Notes: generated by a model not told the origin, from the sequence alone. A DNA stretch of 64,000 nt from Enterobacteriaceae bacterium RIT693 (GCA_009668225.1 WJYK01000009.1:163448-227447); one strand, 5' to 3'. Positions 28,602-38,575 are shown, counted from the stretch's first letter. A program made the numbers and translations.

Positions 28602-30074
28602 ATGAAACCATACATTACGCATAACAATATCCTAGTGACAGATTCAACGCTGGACTATTTCAAGTCGGTCGTTTTCAGTATTCCTTATAATGGTGTGCCA
28701 AGTTTACGGCGTCCATTTTTTCGCAATATAGCTGTATTTCTTCAGCATGTTATTTGTGTGTCGACCTGTAGTCGTAAAAACAAGAAAAAAGCAAAGATTA
28801 AGGCGAGTAAAAAATGGTCTTATTCTGTGCCAGTACCATTTGAGCTGGGTAGGGATAAACTTCCTGGAGTATTTAAGAAAAGTGGACCGACGCATGAACG
28901 TGCAATGGAGGCACTGGCAAGCGCGGGGATCATTAAACTAACCGGGTATTCCAATGCTCAAAGTTCTTGCCGGGAATATGCTGTTTCTCAACGTTTCCTG
29001 CGTAAGTTGTTTGGCAACGACCGCGAGGCATACCTTAGCCGTAAGGATCGCTACCATTATCTGACTGATATTTTCACCAAGCGTAAAAGCTACTCATTTG
29101 ATGAATTGATCGGCGTTGCGATCGACCGTGGGCAGAATGCTAAACATCAGCAGTCTAAACGCGAAATCCCTAACGCTGTCTTCAGGGAGCTGGTAGTGAG
29201 TGTCTGGAACAACCTTGAGCCGCTTGAAATCAATCTGGATGCATTGCTGGATTACTATAATGAGAATCCCACGAAGAAGAACAAAATATTCATTTTCAAC
29301 TTCCTGTCGCGACTGGCTGAAATAGGTGTGGATTTGGTGAAGGAATCACCGCTAACGGTTTCTTACAGGCAGTCGTATAAAACAGCGTACATCGGCGGGA
29401 GATCCTTTGAGGTTGGCACAGGCTTCCAGACTCTACCGTCTAAAATGAAGTGGGCGTGTCTGGCACGTGGTGTGAACTATGACATCAAGGGATGCCAGCT
29501 TGAGATACTGCGACATGAGCTGTTGAGTATTGGCATTTCGGCCAAGTCGCTGGAGGTGCTGGAAACTCAATATATCTGCCGGGTATTGCGTATTGCTGAG
29601 GAATTGGTGAAGCAATTCCGGTTTTCCAGTGTATTCAACGCTGGGTTCGTTACGCTATCGCTTAAATCCAGTACCCGACGCTTATTGAATCGTGAACTAG
29701 GTAAGGTAGAAGCAAAGCGAGTACTGAAACGCTGGAAGCACCTTCTGAAACCCCTGAGGCGAGATCTGGCTTTACTGCTGGATCATTATGAAGGCACTGC
29801 TAAAACCAATCGTTACGGTAAATGCGTTACCAACGCGGTAGGGCAATCTTTCAACATTACCTACAAAGATGTGGCCGCGCGTAAACGCAGGAAGTCAGAT
29901 GTGATGCGCCGAAAGCTGTTGTCGCACATGTTACAGGGACTTGAAAGCCGGGCTGTCTACGATTACGTTGCCAGTCATAAGGGTGTTTGCGCACTGGAAC
30001 ACGATGGGTTTGTTTCATATGAGGAGGTTACTGACTGGTCCCACCCATATCTTTTGATTGAGAAAAAGCATTAG
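28602..30074 (+). CDS. Putative element-encoded polymerase (family A DNA polymerase / T7 RNAP-like palm)
   Basis: The 490-residue protein has palm-like motifs in its C-terminal half. Motif A-like NYDIKGCQLEILRH (Asp294, Gln299, Glu301) resembles the DYSQIELR of family A enzymes. An O-helix-like segment VKQFRFSSVFNAGF (337-349) follows, then MLQGLESRAVYDYV (443-456), and motif C-like LEHDGFVS (His467, Asp468) comparable to VHDE or HDSFG. The N terminus (1-280) is unassigned and basic. It lacks recognisable exonuclease motifs. The assignment is by eye; a divergent or inactive relative is possible. Confidence 0.5.
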   Translation: MKPYITHNNILVTDSTLDYFKSVVFSIPYNGVPSLRRPFFRNIAVFLQHVICVSTCSRKNKKKAKIKASKKWSYSVPVPFELGRDKLPGVFKKSGPTHERAMEALASAGIIKLTGYSNAQSSCREYAVSQRFLRKLFGNDREAYLSRKDRYHYLTDIFTKRKSYSFDELIGVAIDRGQNAKHQQSKREIPNAVFRELVVSVWNNLEPLEINLDALLDYYNENPTKKNKIFIFNFLSRLAEIGVDLVKESPLTVSYRQSYKTAYIGGRSFEVGTGFQTLPSKMKWACLARGVNYDIKGCQLEILRHELLSIGISAKSLEVLETQYICRVLRIAEELVKQFRFSSVFNAGFVTLSLKSSTRRLLNRELGKVEAKRVLKRWKHLLKPLRRDLALLLDHYEGTAKTNRYGKCVTNAVGQSFNITYKDVAARKRRKSDVMRRKLLSHMLQGLESRAVYDYVASHKGVCALEHDGFVSYEEVTDWSHPYLLIEKKH

Positions 30075-30226
30075 CACTTTTGTTCATGTGGGTGATTCCA
30101 GTAATCCACGACACGTCACCCGTATCCCGTATGTAGCCATACAATAGAAAAGACCTCGCAGCTTTCACTTCTTCTTGTCCTCTCCGCTTTAACGTGGACA
30201 ATAGGGCAAAATCAAGAGGTAATAAA

Positions 30227-32149
30227 ATGACTAATTTTTCTTCAATGGCGGCTTTCTTATGGTCTGTCGCTGACTTACTACGTGGTGATTTCAAACAGTC
30301 TCAGTATGGCAGAGTGATTCTGCCATTCACCGTTCTTCGTCGTCTTGAGTGTGTACTTGCGCCTACCAAACAGGCTGTACTTGATAAGTTACCTGTGGTT
30401 GAAAAGCTTGATGAGAACGCTGCCGATGCAATTCTTCGCCACGCTTCCGGGCAACACTTTTACAATACTTCGCCGTTGGACCTCAGTAAGTTGGGGGAAA
30501 CACAGCCACGACTTAATCTTGAGCGTTACATTCGCTCATTCAGCTATGACGCGCGTGAGATCTTCGAACACTTTAAATTCTATGAGTTTATACAGCAGCT
30601 TGATGATGCCAATTTACTCTACAAAGTAGCCAAAAAATTTGCCGAGGCTGATTTGAGCCCCTCTTCTGTCAGCAACCACGATATGGGGCTGATATTTGAA
30701 GACTTGATCCGCCGGTTTGCAGAAAGTTCTAACGAAACGGCGGGTGAGCACTTTACGCCACGGGATATCGTGCGACTGACAACCTCTCTGGTGTTTGCGG
30801 ACGACGATGCAGCATTGACTAAACCGGGACTTATCCGCCGCATCTACGATCCTACCGCCGGGACAGGCGGCTTCCTTTCTAGCGGTATGGAATACCTGCA
30901 TGGAATAAACCCCAGTGCCAGCCTTCGGGCTTATGGTCAGGAGCTAAACCCAGAGTCTTACGCTATCTGTAAAGCGGACATGCTGATCAAGGGACAGGAT
31001 ATCAGCAATATCAAGCTGGGAAATACCCTCTCTGACGATCAGCTCTGGAATGAGCGTTTTGATTACTGCCTGTCCAACCCACCTTTTGGCGTTGACTGGA
31101 AAAAGATTGATACCGTTATCCGCAAAGAACATAAAAAGGGCTACGATGGGCGTTTTGGGCCAGGTTTGCCGAGAGTATCCGATGGTTCTTTGCTGTTCTT
31201 GCTGCACCTGATTAGTAAGATGAACGATAACAGCCGTATCGGGATCATTCTTAACGGTTCGCCACTCTTTACCGGAGGTGCGGGCAGTGGTGAAAGCGAG
31301 ATCCGCCGCTTTGTGTTGGAACAAGATCTGCTGGATGCTATTGTCGCGTTGCCGACCGATATGTTCTACAACACCGGGATTGCGACTTACATCTGGGTAC
31401 TCAGCAATCATAAACCGAAAGAACGTAAGGGCAAGGTGCTGCTGATTAATGCCACGGAGCAATTTACGCCGATGCGGAAATCTCTTGGTAGTAAGCGTAA
31501 AGAGTTAACGGAAGCGCAGATTGACGAGATTGTGAATCAGTATACGCGCTATCAACCTTCGGCTAATGTTAAGCTGTTTAAAACCTCTGATTTTGGCTAT
31601 CGCCGTATTACGGTGGAAAGACCGCTTAAACTGGCATTTTATCCTCGCGATCTTGATCGTCGTGTAGCGTTGCTGGCGGATAAAGACTGGTCCAAATATG
31701 GTGATTTAGAGTTATTAGCCGCTCTGGATGCAATGGATGATAAATATTTAAGCCGGGAAAAATTCAAAAAAGCATTGCCGAAAGTTTCTGCTGCTCAGTT
31801 TAAGCTGTTGGTAAAACACTTAAGTGAAACAGATGAGAACGCTGATGTTTGTAAGACTAAAGGCAAGCCTGAAGCTGATACTAATTTGCGTGATTATGAA
31901 AATGTTCCATTGAGTGAATCAGTTGAGACATATTTCGCTCGCGAGGTGTTACCGCATGTACCTGATGCATGGATCGATATCGAAAAAACCGATCCTTATG
32001 ATGGGCAGATCGGATTAGTGGGTTATGAAATCCCTTTTAACCGACATTTTTATCAATATCAACCGCCGCGTTCATTGGAGGAAATTGACCGAGATTTGGA
32101 TAAGGTGAGCAGAGAGATTATGACTTTGCTGGCGGAGATCCATTCATGA
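30227..32149 (+). CDS. hsdM: Type I restriction-modification methyltransferase subunit
   Basis: N6-adenine methyltransferase subunit of a type I system. The 640-residue product has the N-terminal HsdM helical domain, the SAM motif [10 protein letters not shown] and the catalytic NPPFG. I chose the ATG at 30227 (AAGAGGT at 30214-30220) over an upstream frame start at 30194. It overlaps hsdS by four bases. It begins a four-gene operon hsdM-hsdS-nuclease-hsdR. Confidence 0.93.
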   Translation: MTNFSSMAAFLWSVADLLRGDFKQSQYGRVILPFTVLRRLECVLAPTKQAVLDKLPVVEKLDENAADAILRHASGQHFYNTSPLDLSKLGETQPRLNLERYIRSFSYDAREIFEHFKFYEFIQQLDDANLLYKVAKKFAEADLSPSSVSNHDMGLIFEDLIRRFAESSNETAGEHFTPRDIVRLTTSLVFADDDAALTKPGLIRRIYDPTAGTGGFLSSGMEYLHGINPSASLRAYGQELNPESYAICKADMLIKGQDISNIKLGNTLSDDQLWNERFDYCLSNPPFGVDWKKIDTVIRKEHKKGYDGRFGPGLPRVSDGSLLFLLHLISKMNDNSRIGIILNGSPLFTGGAGSGESEIRRFVLEQDLLDAIVALPTDMFYNTGIATYIWVLSNHKPKERKGKVLLINATEQFTPMRKSLGSKRKELTEAQIDEIVNQYTRYQPSANVKLFKTSDFGYRRITVERPLKLAFYPRDLDRRVALLADKDWSKYGDLELLAALDAMDDKYLSREKFKKALPKVSAAQFKLLVKHLSETDENADVCKTKGKPEADTNLRDYENVPLSESVETYFAREVLPHVPDAWIDIEKTDPYDGQIGLVGYEIPFNRHFYQYQPPRSLEEIDRDLDKVSREIMTLLAEIHS

Positions 32150-33462
32150 GTTATAAAGAATACTCTGAATATAAGAATTCTGGTGTAGAATGGTTGGGGG
32201 GAATTCCATCCTCATGGCGTATATTATCGGCAAAGAGATTGTTTGGTAATAGACGAACTGTGGCTGATGATGCAGATGAACAATTGGCTGCTAGCCAAAA
32301 GTATGGGGTTATTCCTCAAAAATTGATGATTGAAAAAACAGGAAGTAAGGTTGCACTAGCCCTTAAGGGGACGGGAAGTTTTAGAAAGGTTCATAAAAAT
32401 GATTTTGTTATTAGTCTGAGAAGTTTTGAGGGTGGTATAGAATATAGTGCGTATGATGGCTGTATTAGCCCTGCGTATACCGTGTTATATCCTCTAAAGA
32501 ATATTAACGTCGATTACTATAGATTTTTAAAAAAATCTTCAGTGTTTGTTTCTGCATTACAAGCTACAACTGACAGTCTCCGTGATGGAAAAGCGATAAA
32601 TTATGAACAATATTGCTGCATTGATCTACCTTTTCCTTCGGTTGAGGAGCAAGAATGTATAGCCAGTTTTCTTGATTATGAAATTGCGAAAGTAGATTGC
32701 TTAATTGGTAAGCAGGAGCAGCTTATTGACTTTTTGAAAGAAAAAAGACAAGCGGTAATTTCCCATTCTATAACTAAAGGATTAAATGCCGATGTTAAAA
32801 TGAAATACTCCGGTATTGAATGGTTGGGGGATATTCCAGAACATTGGAATGTAATAAAATTTAGTTATTGCGTCAGTATTCGTAGTGGTTTAGTCGACCC
32901 TAAGTCTGAGCAATATAAAAAATACTGGTTGATTGCACCAAATCACATACAAAGTGGTGAAGGCAGAATATTAAAGTTAGAAACGGCTGAAGAACAAGGT
33001 GCTGAAAGTAGTAAGTATCTTTGTAAAAAAGGAGAGGTGATTTATAGCAAAATTCGTCCCGCTTTAGCTAAAGTATGTATTTCACCTGGAAATAATGTGC
33101 TTTGTAGTGCAGATATGTATCCAATGACGGCTCGTTCTGGTTTGACAAATGATTATTTATCATGGTTCTTATTGTCATCAATTTTTACTAGATTTGCAGT
33201 TAATCAAGCAGATCGTGTCGCTATGCCTAAAATTAATAGAGAATCTCTTGCAGAGTGTAAGATACCTTTTCCGGGAAAAAGTGAACAAATTGAAATAGCT
33301 TACTATTTGCAGAGAATTACAAAAAATTTAGATGATTTAATTGTAAAGTCGCAAGAGAGTATCCACTTACTCAAAGAACGACGTTCCACCCTAATTTCCG
33401 CCGCCGTAACTGGTAAGATTGACGTACGCAAATGGCAACCCGATGCTAAGGATGTAGCATGA
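32146..33462 (+). CDS. hsdS: Type I restriction-modification specificity subunit
   Basis: The 438-residue subunit determines the recognition sequence through two target-recognition domains. Each half starts with a similar motif, [13 protein letters not shown] near residue 12 and [13 protein letters not shown] near residue 225, and ends in a conserved helical spacer ([18 protein letters not shown] and [19 protein letters not shown]). The recognition sequence cannot be read from this. The first TRD is AT-richer than the flanking genes, as is common where TRDs are exchanged. Four-base overlaps join it to both neighbours. Confidence 0.93.
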   Translation: MSYKEYSEYKNSGVEWLGGIPSSWRILSAKRLFGNRRTVADDADEQLAASQKYGVIPQKLMIEKTGSKVALALKGTGSFRKVHKNDFVISLRSFEGGIEYSAYDGCISPAYTVLYPLKNINVDYYRFLKKSSVFVSALQATTDSLRDGKAINYEQYCCIDLPFPSVEEQECIASFLDYEIAKVDCLIGKQEQLIDFLKEKRQAVISHSITKGLNADVKMKYSGIEWLGDIPEHWNVIKFSYCVSIRSGLVDPKSEQYKKYWLIAPNHIQSGEGRILKLETAEEQGAESSKYLCKKGEVIYSKIRPALAKVCISPGNNVLCSADMYPMTARSGLTNDYLSWFLLSSIFTRFAVNQADRVAMPKINRESLAECKIPFPGKSEQIEIAYYLQRITKNLDDLIVKSQESIHLLKERRSTLISAAVTGKIDVRKWQPDAKDVA

Positions 33463-34376
33463 GTGATATCCAGCTCTTTCGTTATGGTAAAAACGGTGTC
33501 TCTGAACTGCCGGGGAAATCAGCAGCTATTGAAAAAGATCTGCAAAAGCTGATTGAGTCTCATATGGAAGCTTTCCTTGGGGTTCGTTTTTTGGCGACAG
33601 AATACAGCACAGGCAAGACCCACAAGGGGCGCATTGACTCATTGGGGCTGGATGAAAACAACACGCCAGTGATTATCGAATATAAACGTCAGAGTAACGA
33701 GAACGTTATTAATCAGGGGTTGTTCTATCTGGACTGGCTATTAGATCATCAGGCAGAGTTCCGTTGGCTGGTGATGGATAAGTTTGGTAAACAGGTCGCT
33801 GACGATATCGATTGGTCCAATGCCCGTGTGATTTGCATTGCGGCAGATTTTACCAAATATGACGAGCATGCCGTTGCGCAGATTAACCGCAATATCAATC
33901 TTATCCGCTATAAGCTGTTTAACCCTGATCTCCTGATGTTTGAACTGGTGAATGCTGCTACCGAGACTCACAAGCCTCAGCCTGTTGCAATAGAGAATCA
34001 GGTGCCGAAGCAGAAGAAAAATGCTCAATGCTATCGTCTGGGTAAGTCTTCCCCTGAACTGGTTGCTCTTTATCAGAATATCTGTGATTTTGCCGATAGC
34101 TTGGGTGATGAGGTTCAGCGCAAAGAGTTACTGCTTTATACTGCATTTCAGAAGATAAAGAATTTTCTAAGCGTCGTGATATGGCCCACAGCCAAAGAAC
34201 CACACGTCAAGCTTTACCTGAAACTAAAACCGGAGCAGGTAATCATCTCTGATATCGTCAGAGATGTTACTAATTTGGGACACTGGGGAACCGGTGATAT
34301 TGAGGTCGTTGTCCATAATCAGGCCGATTTGGCAAAAGCTAAGTTACTGATTGAGCAAGCGTATCAAGAGAACTGA
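33459..34376 (+). CDS. PD-(D/E)XK nuclease-like protein (DUF5655-type) inside the hsd operon
   Basis: The 305-residue protein has a PD-(D/E)XK core: KGRIDSLGLDENNTPVIIEY then KRQ, with Asp60, Glu74 and Lys76. A C-terminal region (about 200-305, IWPTAKEPHVKLYLKLKP..GHWGTGDIEV) is like DUF5655. It overlaps hsdS by four bases and ends one base before the hsdR ATG, so it is translated as part of the type I operon. Its role is unproven; it may add a nuclease or regulate restriction. Confidence 0.75.
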   Translation: MSDIQLFRYGKNGVSELPGKSAAIEKDLQKLIESHMEAFLGVRFLATEYSTGKTHKGRIDSLGLDENNTPVIIEYKRQSNENVINQGLFYLDWLLDHQAEFRWLVMDKFGKQVADDIDWSNARVICIAADFTKYDEHAVAQINRNINLIRYKLFNPDLLMFELVNAATETHKPQPVAIENQVPKQKKNAQCYRLGKSSPELVALYQNICDFADSLGDEVQRKELLLYTAFQKIKNFLSVVIWPTAKEPHVKLYLKLKPEQVIISDIVRDVTNLGHWGTGDIEVVVHNQADLAKAKLLIEQAYQEN

Positions 34377-34377
34377 T

Positions 34378-37300
34378 ATGGTATCTAAATCCGCAGAACT
34401 ATTATTCCAGAATCACATTATTGAGCAACTATCATCCAGTGGCTGGTTATTTGGAAGCTCATCCGGCTACGATCGTGAAAGGGCGATTTATCCAGAAGAC
34501 GCGCTTGCTTATGTGCAGGAAACCCAGCCGGAAGCCTGGGACAAGTTTTGCGGAATTTATCCAAAAGATACAGATGTACATTTTCTCAACGCGGTTGAGA
34601 GACATCTTTCGGCTAAAGGAACCTTGTGGACGCTGAGACATACCTTAGCGGATCGCGGTGCTCGTTTTCAGCTTTGCACCTTTAAACCCGATCATGACCT
34701 TAATCCAGACTTGCTGGTTCGCTATTGCTCTAACCGTTTACGAGTCGTACCTGAACTGATTTATTCGCCCAATGGTTATGATGGCCGCATTGATTTGACA
34801 TTGTTCCTGAATGGATTGCCTGTCGCCACACTTGAACTGAAATCGGCGTTTAAACAATCGCTTGATGCGGCAAAACTACAGTATATCAATGACCGCCAGC
34901 CAAAAACCGGAAATAAACCAGAACCACTGTTGACCTTCAAACGCGGTGCGCTGGTCCATTTTGCGGTCAATCAGTATGAGGTGGCGATGACCACCAAACT
35001 GGATGGAAAGAAAACCTTTTTCCTGCCTTTTAACCGGGGAACCGCAGAAGGCGGGGCGGGTAACGATCAACCATTAGAGGGGTATGCGACAGCCTATCTA
35101 TGGCAGGAAATCCTGCAACCGGATAACTGGCTGCGTATTTTGGGGCGCTACTTACATCTGGAGCAAAAGCGCGTTGATGATGCGCTTGGTCATCAGGAAA
35201 TCAAGGAAACCCTGATTTTCCCGCGTTACCACCAATGGGTCGCTGTTCAGTCATTGCTGAATGCCGTTCGCGTGGAGGGAACAGGGCAAAAGTACCTTAT
35301 TCAGCATAGCGCTGGTTCCGGTAAATCCAACTCAATAGCTTGGTTATCCCATCAGTTAGCGTCATTGTACCGCCCGGATGGCAACAAGTTTTTTAATTCG
35401 GTAATCGTTATTACAGACCGCACTGTGTTGGATGGTCAATTGCAGGATACGATTTACCAGTTTGAACATCAGGATGGTGTGGTTTGTAAAATCAGCCGTG
35501 AGTCGGGTAGTAAGTCTTCGCAACTAACCGAGGCTTTATCGTCTGGTACGGCAATTATCATCGTGACGATCCAGACTTTCCCGCATGTGCTCAAGGCTAT
35601 TCAGGAAAGTACTGGTCTGAAAGGACGAAGCTTTGCTGTTATCGCTGATGAAGCGCACTCAAGTCAGACGGGAACGACTGCTCGACAGCTTCGCGAAGTG
35701 CTGATGGCGGAAAAAATAGATGAAGAAGAAATGGATGGTCAGGATGTTATCAATGCGACGCTTGAGGCTCGCAGAGGTTCCTCTGATATAAGCTATTTTG
35801 CCTTTACTGCCACGCCTAAAGCCAAGACGTTAGAGCTGTTTGGTAGACCGCCTCATCCCGAAATGCCTTTGGCGAATGACAATAAACCGAAGCCATTTCA
35901 TCTGTATTCAATGCGACAAGCGATCGAAGAAGAGTTTATTCTGGATGTTCTGAAAAATTACACCAGCTATGGGCAGGCGTATCGTCTGGCGCATGATGCC
36001 GAAGATAAAGAAGTCGACCGCAAAAAAGCCAAAATGCAGTTGAGTAAGTGGGTTCGCTTACACCCTCACAATATTGCCCAGAAATCACAGGTCATCATTG
36101 AACATTTCCGTGAGCATGTTGCTCATTTACTAAATCACGAAGCGAAAGCGATGGTAGTAACCAGTAGTCGCCTCGAAGCGGTAAAATATAAGCAGGCGTT
36201 TGATAACTATGTGCGGGAAAAAGGCTATAAACGTTTAACAGCAATGGTGGCGTTCTCAGGTGAAGTTGTCGATGAGGGCGAAAGCTACACGGAAAACTCG
36301 ATGAACCCTGGCCTGCAAGGTCGGGATATGCGTAAAGCATTCGATACTGATGATTATCAGGTGATGCTGGTTGCTAATAAATTCCAGACAGGCTTTGACC
36401 AGCCGAAACTGGTCGCCATGTACGTTGATAAAAAACTCAAGGGCGTGGATTGTATTCAGACACTATCCCGTCTTAATCGTACATATCCGGGGAAAAGCAG
36501 CACATTTGTTCTTGATTTTGTTAATGATCCTCAGGATATTCTGGCTGATTTTAAAGAGTATTATCAGAATGCCGAACTGGTGCAGGTATCCGATCCCAAC
36601 CTTGTTTATGCCATTTTCCATAAGCTGAATGAACAGCATATATGGCAATGGCATGAAGTGATTAATTTTTCTGATGCCTATTTTGACCCGAAACGTGGTC
36701 CTGAAGCGCTAACGGGGTACTGTAAACCTGCGGTAGATCGTTTTACTCATCGTTACCGCTCCGCGATGGATGTATTACGAGGGGCGTTATCGACACTCGA
36801 AGATGCAAAGAAAAGCGGCGATGAAACTTGGCGAGTAAACTGCGAACGCAGCGTTAAGCAAGCTCGTGAAGCGAAGGACGTGCTGGATACGTTCAAAAAA
36901 GATATGAATAGCTTTATCCGCTTTTACGAATTTGCTTCGCAAATTGTCGATCTGGCAGATGAAGAACTGGAACGCTTAAATGTCTTTTCTCGCCACTTGT
37001 TGCCGCTGCTAAGAGAGGAACGGCTTGATGACGATCTTGATATCAGTCAGGTACAGCTAACACACTATAAGTTGTGGGAGAAGCGTACTCAGGATCTCAA
37101 GTTACAAGAAGGGGGAGAAGGACTTAAAGGGATCACCAGCGTCGGTGGCTCAATTGCTGAAAGACCGAAAGATCTATTATCGCACATTCTGGAACAGCTA
37201 AATGAGTTGTTTGGCGAAGAAACGACCGATGCAGACAAGCTGGTATGGCTTGATGGCGTAGCGGCTAAAGTTTCCGAAAATGATTCAGTGATGGATCAAC

Positions 37301-37482
37301 TTCGCCATAACGATATCGAGCAAATCATGCTTGGGGATTATCCTCAGGCCGTACAGAATGCTGTCATTGAAAGCATGGGGGCGTTTGAGAAACATTCAGT
37401 TGCTTACCTGTCTGATAAGGATGTTGCCCGTTTAGCTAACCGTTTCATACTTGATGTACTACTTAAAGGGCTGGGCCGATGA
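34378..37482 (+). CDS. hsdR: Type I restriction endonuclease subunit
   Basis: ATP-dependent translocase and nuclease of the type I complex. The 1034-residue product has an N-terminal PD-(D/E)XK nuclease (GRIDLTLFLNGLPVATLELKS), a helicase motif I HSAGSGKSNSIAWL near residue 314, motif II DEAHSSQTG, motif III AFTATPKAKT, and motif VI-type QTLSRLNRTYPGK. The ATG at 34378 follows the preceding stop by one base. It has full family length and no disruption. Confidence 0.93.
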   Translation: MVSKSAELLFQNHIIEQLSSSGWLFGSSSGYDRERAIYPEDALAYVQETQPEAWDKFCGIYPKDTDVHFLNAVERHLSAKGTLWTLRHTLADRGARFQLCTFKPDHDLNPDLLVRYCSNRLRVVPELIYSPNGYDGRIDLTLFLNGLPVATLELKSAFKQSLDAAKLQYINDRQPKTGNKPEPLLTFKRGALVHFAVNQYEVAMTTKLDGKKTFFLPFNRGTAEGGAGNDQPLEGYATAYLWQEILQPDNWLRILGRYLHLEQKRVDDALGHQEIKETLIFPRYHQWVAVQSLLNAVRVEGTGQKYLIQHSAGSGKSNSIAWLSHQLASLYRPDGNKFFNSVIVITDRTVLDGQLQDTIYQFEHQDGVVCKISRESGSKSSQLTEALSSGTAIIIVTIQTFPHVLKAIQESTGLKGRSFAVIADEAHSSQTGTTARQLREVLMAEKIDEEEMDGQDVINATLEARRGSSDISYFAFTATPKAKTLELFGRPPHPEMPLANDNKPKPFHLYSMRQAIEEEFILDVLKNYTSYGQAYRLAHDAEDKEVDRKKAKMQLSKWVRLHPHNIAQKSQVIIEHFREHVAHLLNHEAKAMVVTSSRLEAVKYKQAFDNYVREKGYKRLTAMVAFSGEVVDEGESYTENSMNPGLQGRDMRKAFDTDDYQVMLVANKFQTGFDQPKLVAMYVDKKLKGVDCIQTLSRLNRTYPGKSSTFVLDFVNDPQDILADFKEYYQNAELVQVSDPNLVYAIFHKLNEQHIWQWHEVINFSDAYFDPKRGPEALTGYCKPAVDRFTHRYRSAMDVLRGALSTLEDAKKSGDETWRVNCERSVKQAREAKDVLDTFKKDMNSFIRFYEFASQIVDLADEELERLNVFSRHLLPLLREERLDDDLDISQVQLTHYKLWEKRTQDLKLQEGGEGLKGITSVGGSIAERPKDLLSHILEQLNELFGEETTDADKLVWLDGVAAKVSENDSVMDQLRHNDIEQIMLGDYPQAVQNAVIESMGAFEKHSVAYLSDKDVARLANRFILDVLLKGLGR

Positions 37483-37525
37483 GTGAGTCTTTGACAGGGC
37501 TTGATGTGAATTCGCGTAGAAGTTT

Positions 37526-37534
37526 TGGTATACT
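37526..37534 (+). promoter_or_regulatory. Candidate extended -10 promoter of the 55-residue gene
   Basis: TGGTATACT lies 44 bp after hsdR and about 48 bp before the small gene at 37582. It has a good extended -10 match but no -35 at normal spacing. Confidence 0.4.
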
Positions 37535-37581
37535 GTTTGAACGGTGTCTTTCAGCCCAGATTCTGCTTTTCAGGAGTAATT

Positions 37582-37749
37582 ATGAGCAACAACAAAAAAA
37601 CTCAGGCAAGCTACGCTAAGCCGTCTCGTGCTGACATCGTTCGCTCAGTTACAACATCTACGGCTGTTGAAACAGGACAGTCCTCCGCGAAGATTGAAGC
37701 ATCGCTAGAAGCTACGCGCAAAAAGTTCGCCCATCTTCGCCTTGCCTAA
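37582..37749 (+). CDS. Small hypothetical protein convergent with fic
   Basis: A 55-residue product (MSNNKKTQASYAKPSRADIV...) starts at the ATG at 37582 after a perfect AGGAG at 37572-37576. It is basic and helical, with SAKIEASLEATRKKFAHLRLA at the C terminus. Its stop overlaps the stop of the minus-strand fic gene by two bases. Fic antitoxins usually lie upstream on the same strand and carry (S/T)xxxE(G/N); SAKIEA is near but not a match. Function unknown. Confidence 0.65.
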   Translation: MSNNKKTQASYAKPSRADIVRSVTTSTAVETGQSSAKIEASLEATRKKFAHLRLA

Positions 37750-38363
37750 TCCCTTCTCAATGCTTCTCTGACCCAGTGTTTCATCGGCTCGTAGTCCATT
37801 GACATGCCGGCATGGATAGCCGAGATATACTGGGTTTTGTTTTGCTCCCAGCTTTGATAATCCAGCGGTTTGTATCCTCCCTGAACGGCCATCACGTCGG
37901 CTACTAGTCGAGACAGGCGCCCATTTCCCTCTCTGAATGGATGGATAAGTATCAGCTCGACATGGGTGATGGCGATAGCGGTGATGAGTTGTTCTTCGTC
38001 CATGTCGCTACACGGTGTGTATTGAGCCAGATACTTTGTGTCGAATTCGTTCAGCAGTTTTGGCAACTGTGCCGAGGGGGCAAACATAAAGCCGCCTTTG
38101 CTGATATTCACAGCTCTTTCTTGTCCAGCCCACTCGTAGATGTTACCTAACCAGCGGCGATGCCAGCTTTTTAGCATGGCTACGCTGAGCTGTCCTTCCG
38201 GGAACTGTTCTTCAAAAACAGACTGGTAGAGTTGTTCTAACAGGACAAGTTCAGCCTCATCCATCTCATCAGAAGTCGCGATCCCCAGCTTATTAGCCAA
38301 AACCTGCTCGCCAGAGTCTTTCTCATACTGGCCTTCACTGCTGGATACATGGTATCGGCTCAT
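37746..38363 (-). CDS. Fic family protein (putative AMP-transferase)
   Basis: The 205-residue protein has the complete Fic motif HPFREGNGR at residues 141-149 with catalytic His141, preceded by the flap region NISKGGFMFAP. Active Fic proteins transfer AMP, or another nucleotide part, to a target hydroxyl. I see no clear inhibitory (S/T)xxxE(G/N) motif at its N terminus (SSSEGQ is off by one position), so an external antitoxin is possible. It is the last gene before the right end of the element. Confidence 0.88.
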   Translation of the reverse strand: MSRYHVSSSEGQYEKDSGEQVLANKLGIATSDEMDEAELVLLEQLYQSVFEEQFPEGQLSVAMLKSWHRRWLGNIYEWAGQERAVNISKGGFMFAPSAQLPKLLNEFDTKYLAQYTPCSDMDEEQLITAIAITHVELILIHPFREGNGRLSRLVADVMAVQGGYKPLDYQSWEQNKTQYISAIHAGMSMDYEPMKHWVREALRRD

Positions 38364-38457
38364 GGAGATGCCCTGTGTTATTAGAAGGATGGGAAAACAG
38401 AGGGAGTATAACGCTGGATGAGTACAGCAAACAATATTCTTAAAATCAGATAGTTAC

Positions 38458-38482
38458 AAAAGTGTAGGTTAAAATGTAGTTT
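38458..38482. repeat. Candidate recombinase arm sites (right end)
   Basis: AAAAGTGTAGGTT (38458-38470), then the partial copy AAAATGTAGTTT (38471-38482). These match the repeats at 13743-13816 and lie about 60 bp inside the right core. Confidence 0.55.
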
Positions 38483-38506
38483 TTATTCTCTGGTTGAAAA
38501 TAATCT

Positions 38507-38575
38507 TTAATAATCAGCATTAACACACCAATGCATCATCGGCGTATGTGCGTCGAAGGTTTCGCTAGTACTCAT
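38507..38575 (-). pseudogene. mutS: Orphaned native 5' end of mutS at the right junction
   Basis: On the minus strand the ATG at 38575 begins MSTSETFDAHTPMM, closely like the E. coli MutS start (MSAIENFDAHTPMM). After codon 14 the frame runs into element DNA (HWCVNADY) and stops at 38507. This is the displaced start of the host mutS gene. Excision at the TGCATCAT cores would rejoin it to the mutS body and restore the native protein. Confidence 0.85.
38532..38539. repeat. attR core of the integrated element
   Basis: Second copy of TGCATCAT, identical to 13596-13603. To the right lie the native mutS start codons and upstream region; to the left lies element DNA with arm-type repeats. Confidence 0.75.

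Noticed and set aside
37582..38363. Canonical (S/T)xxxE(G/N) Fic inhibitory motif
   Set aside because: SSSEGQ at the Fic N terminus and SAKIEA in the 55-residue protein each miss a required position, so no class assignment was made.
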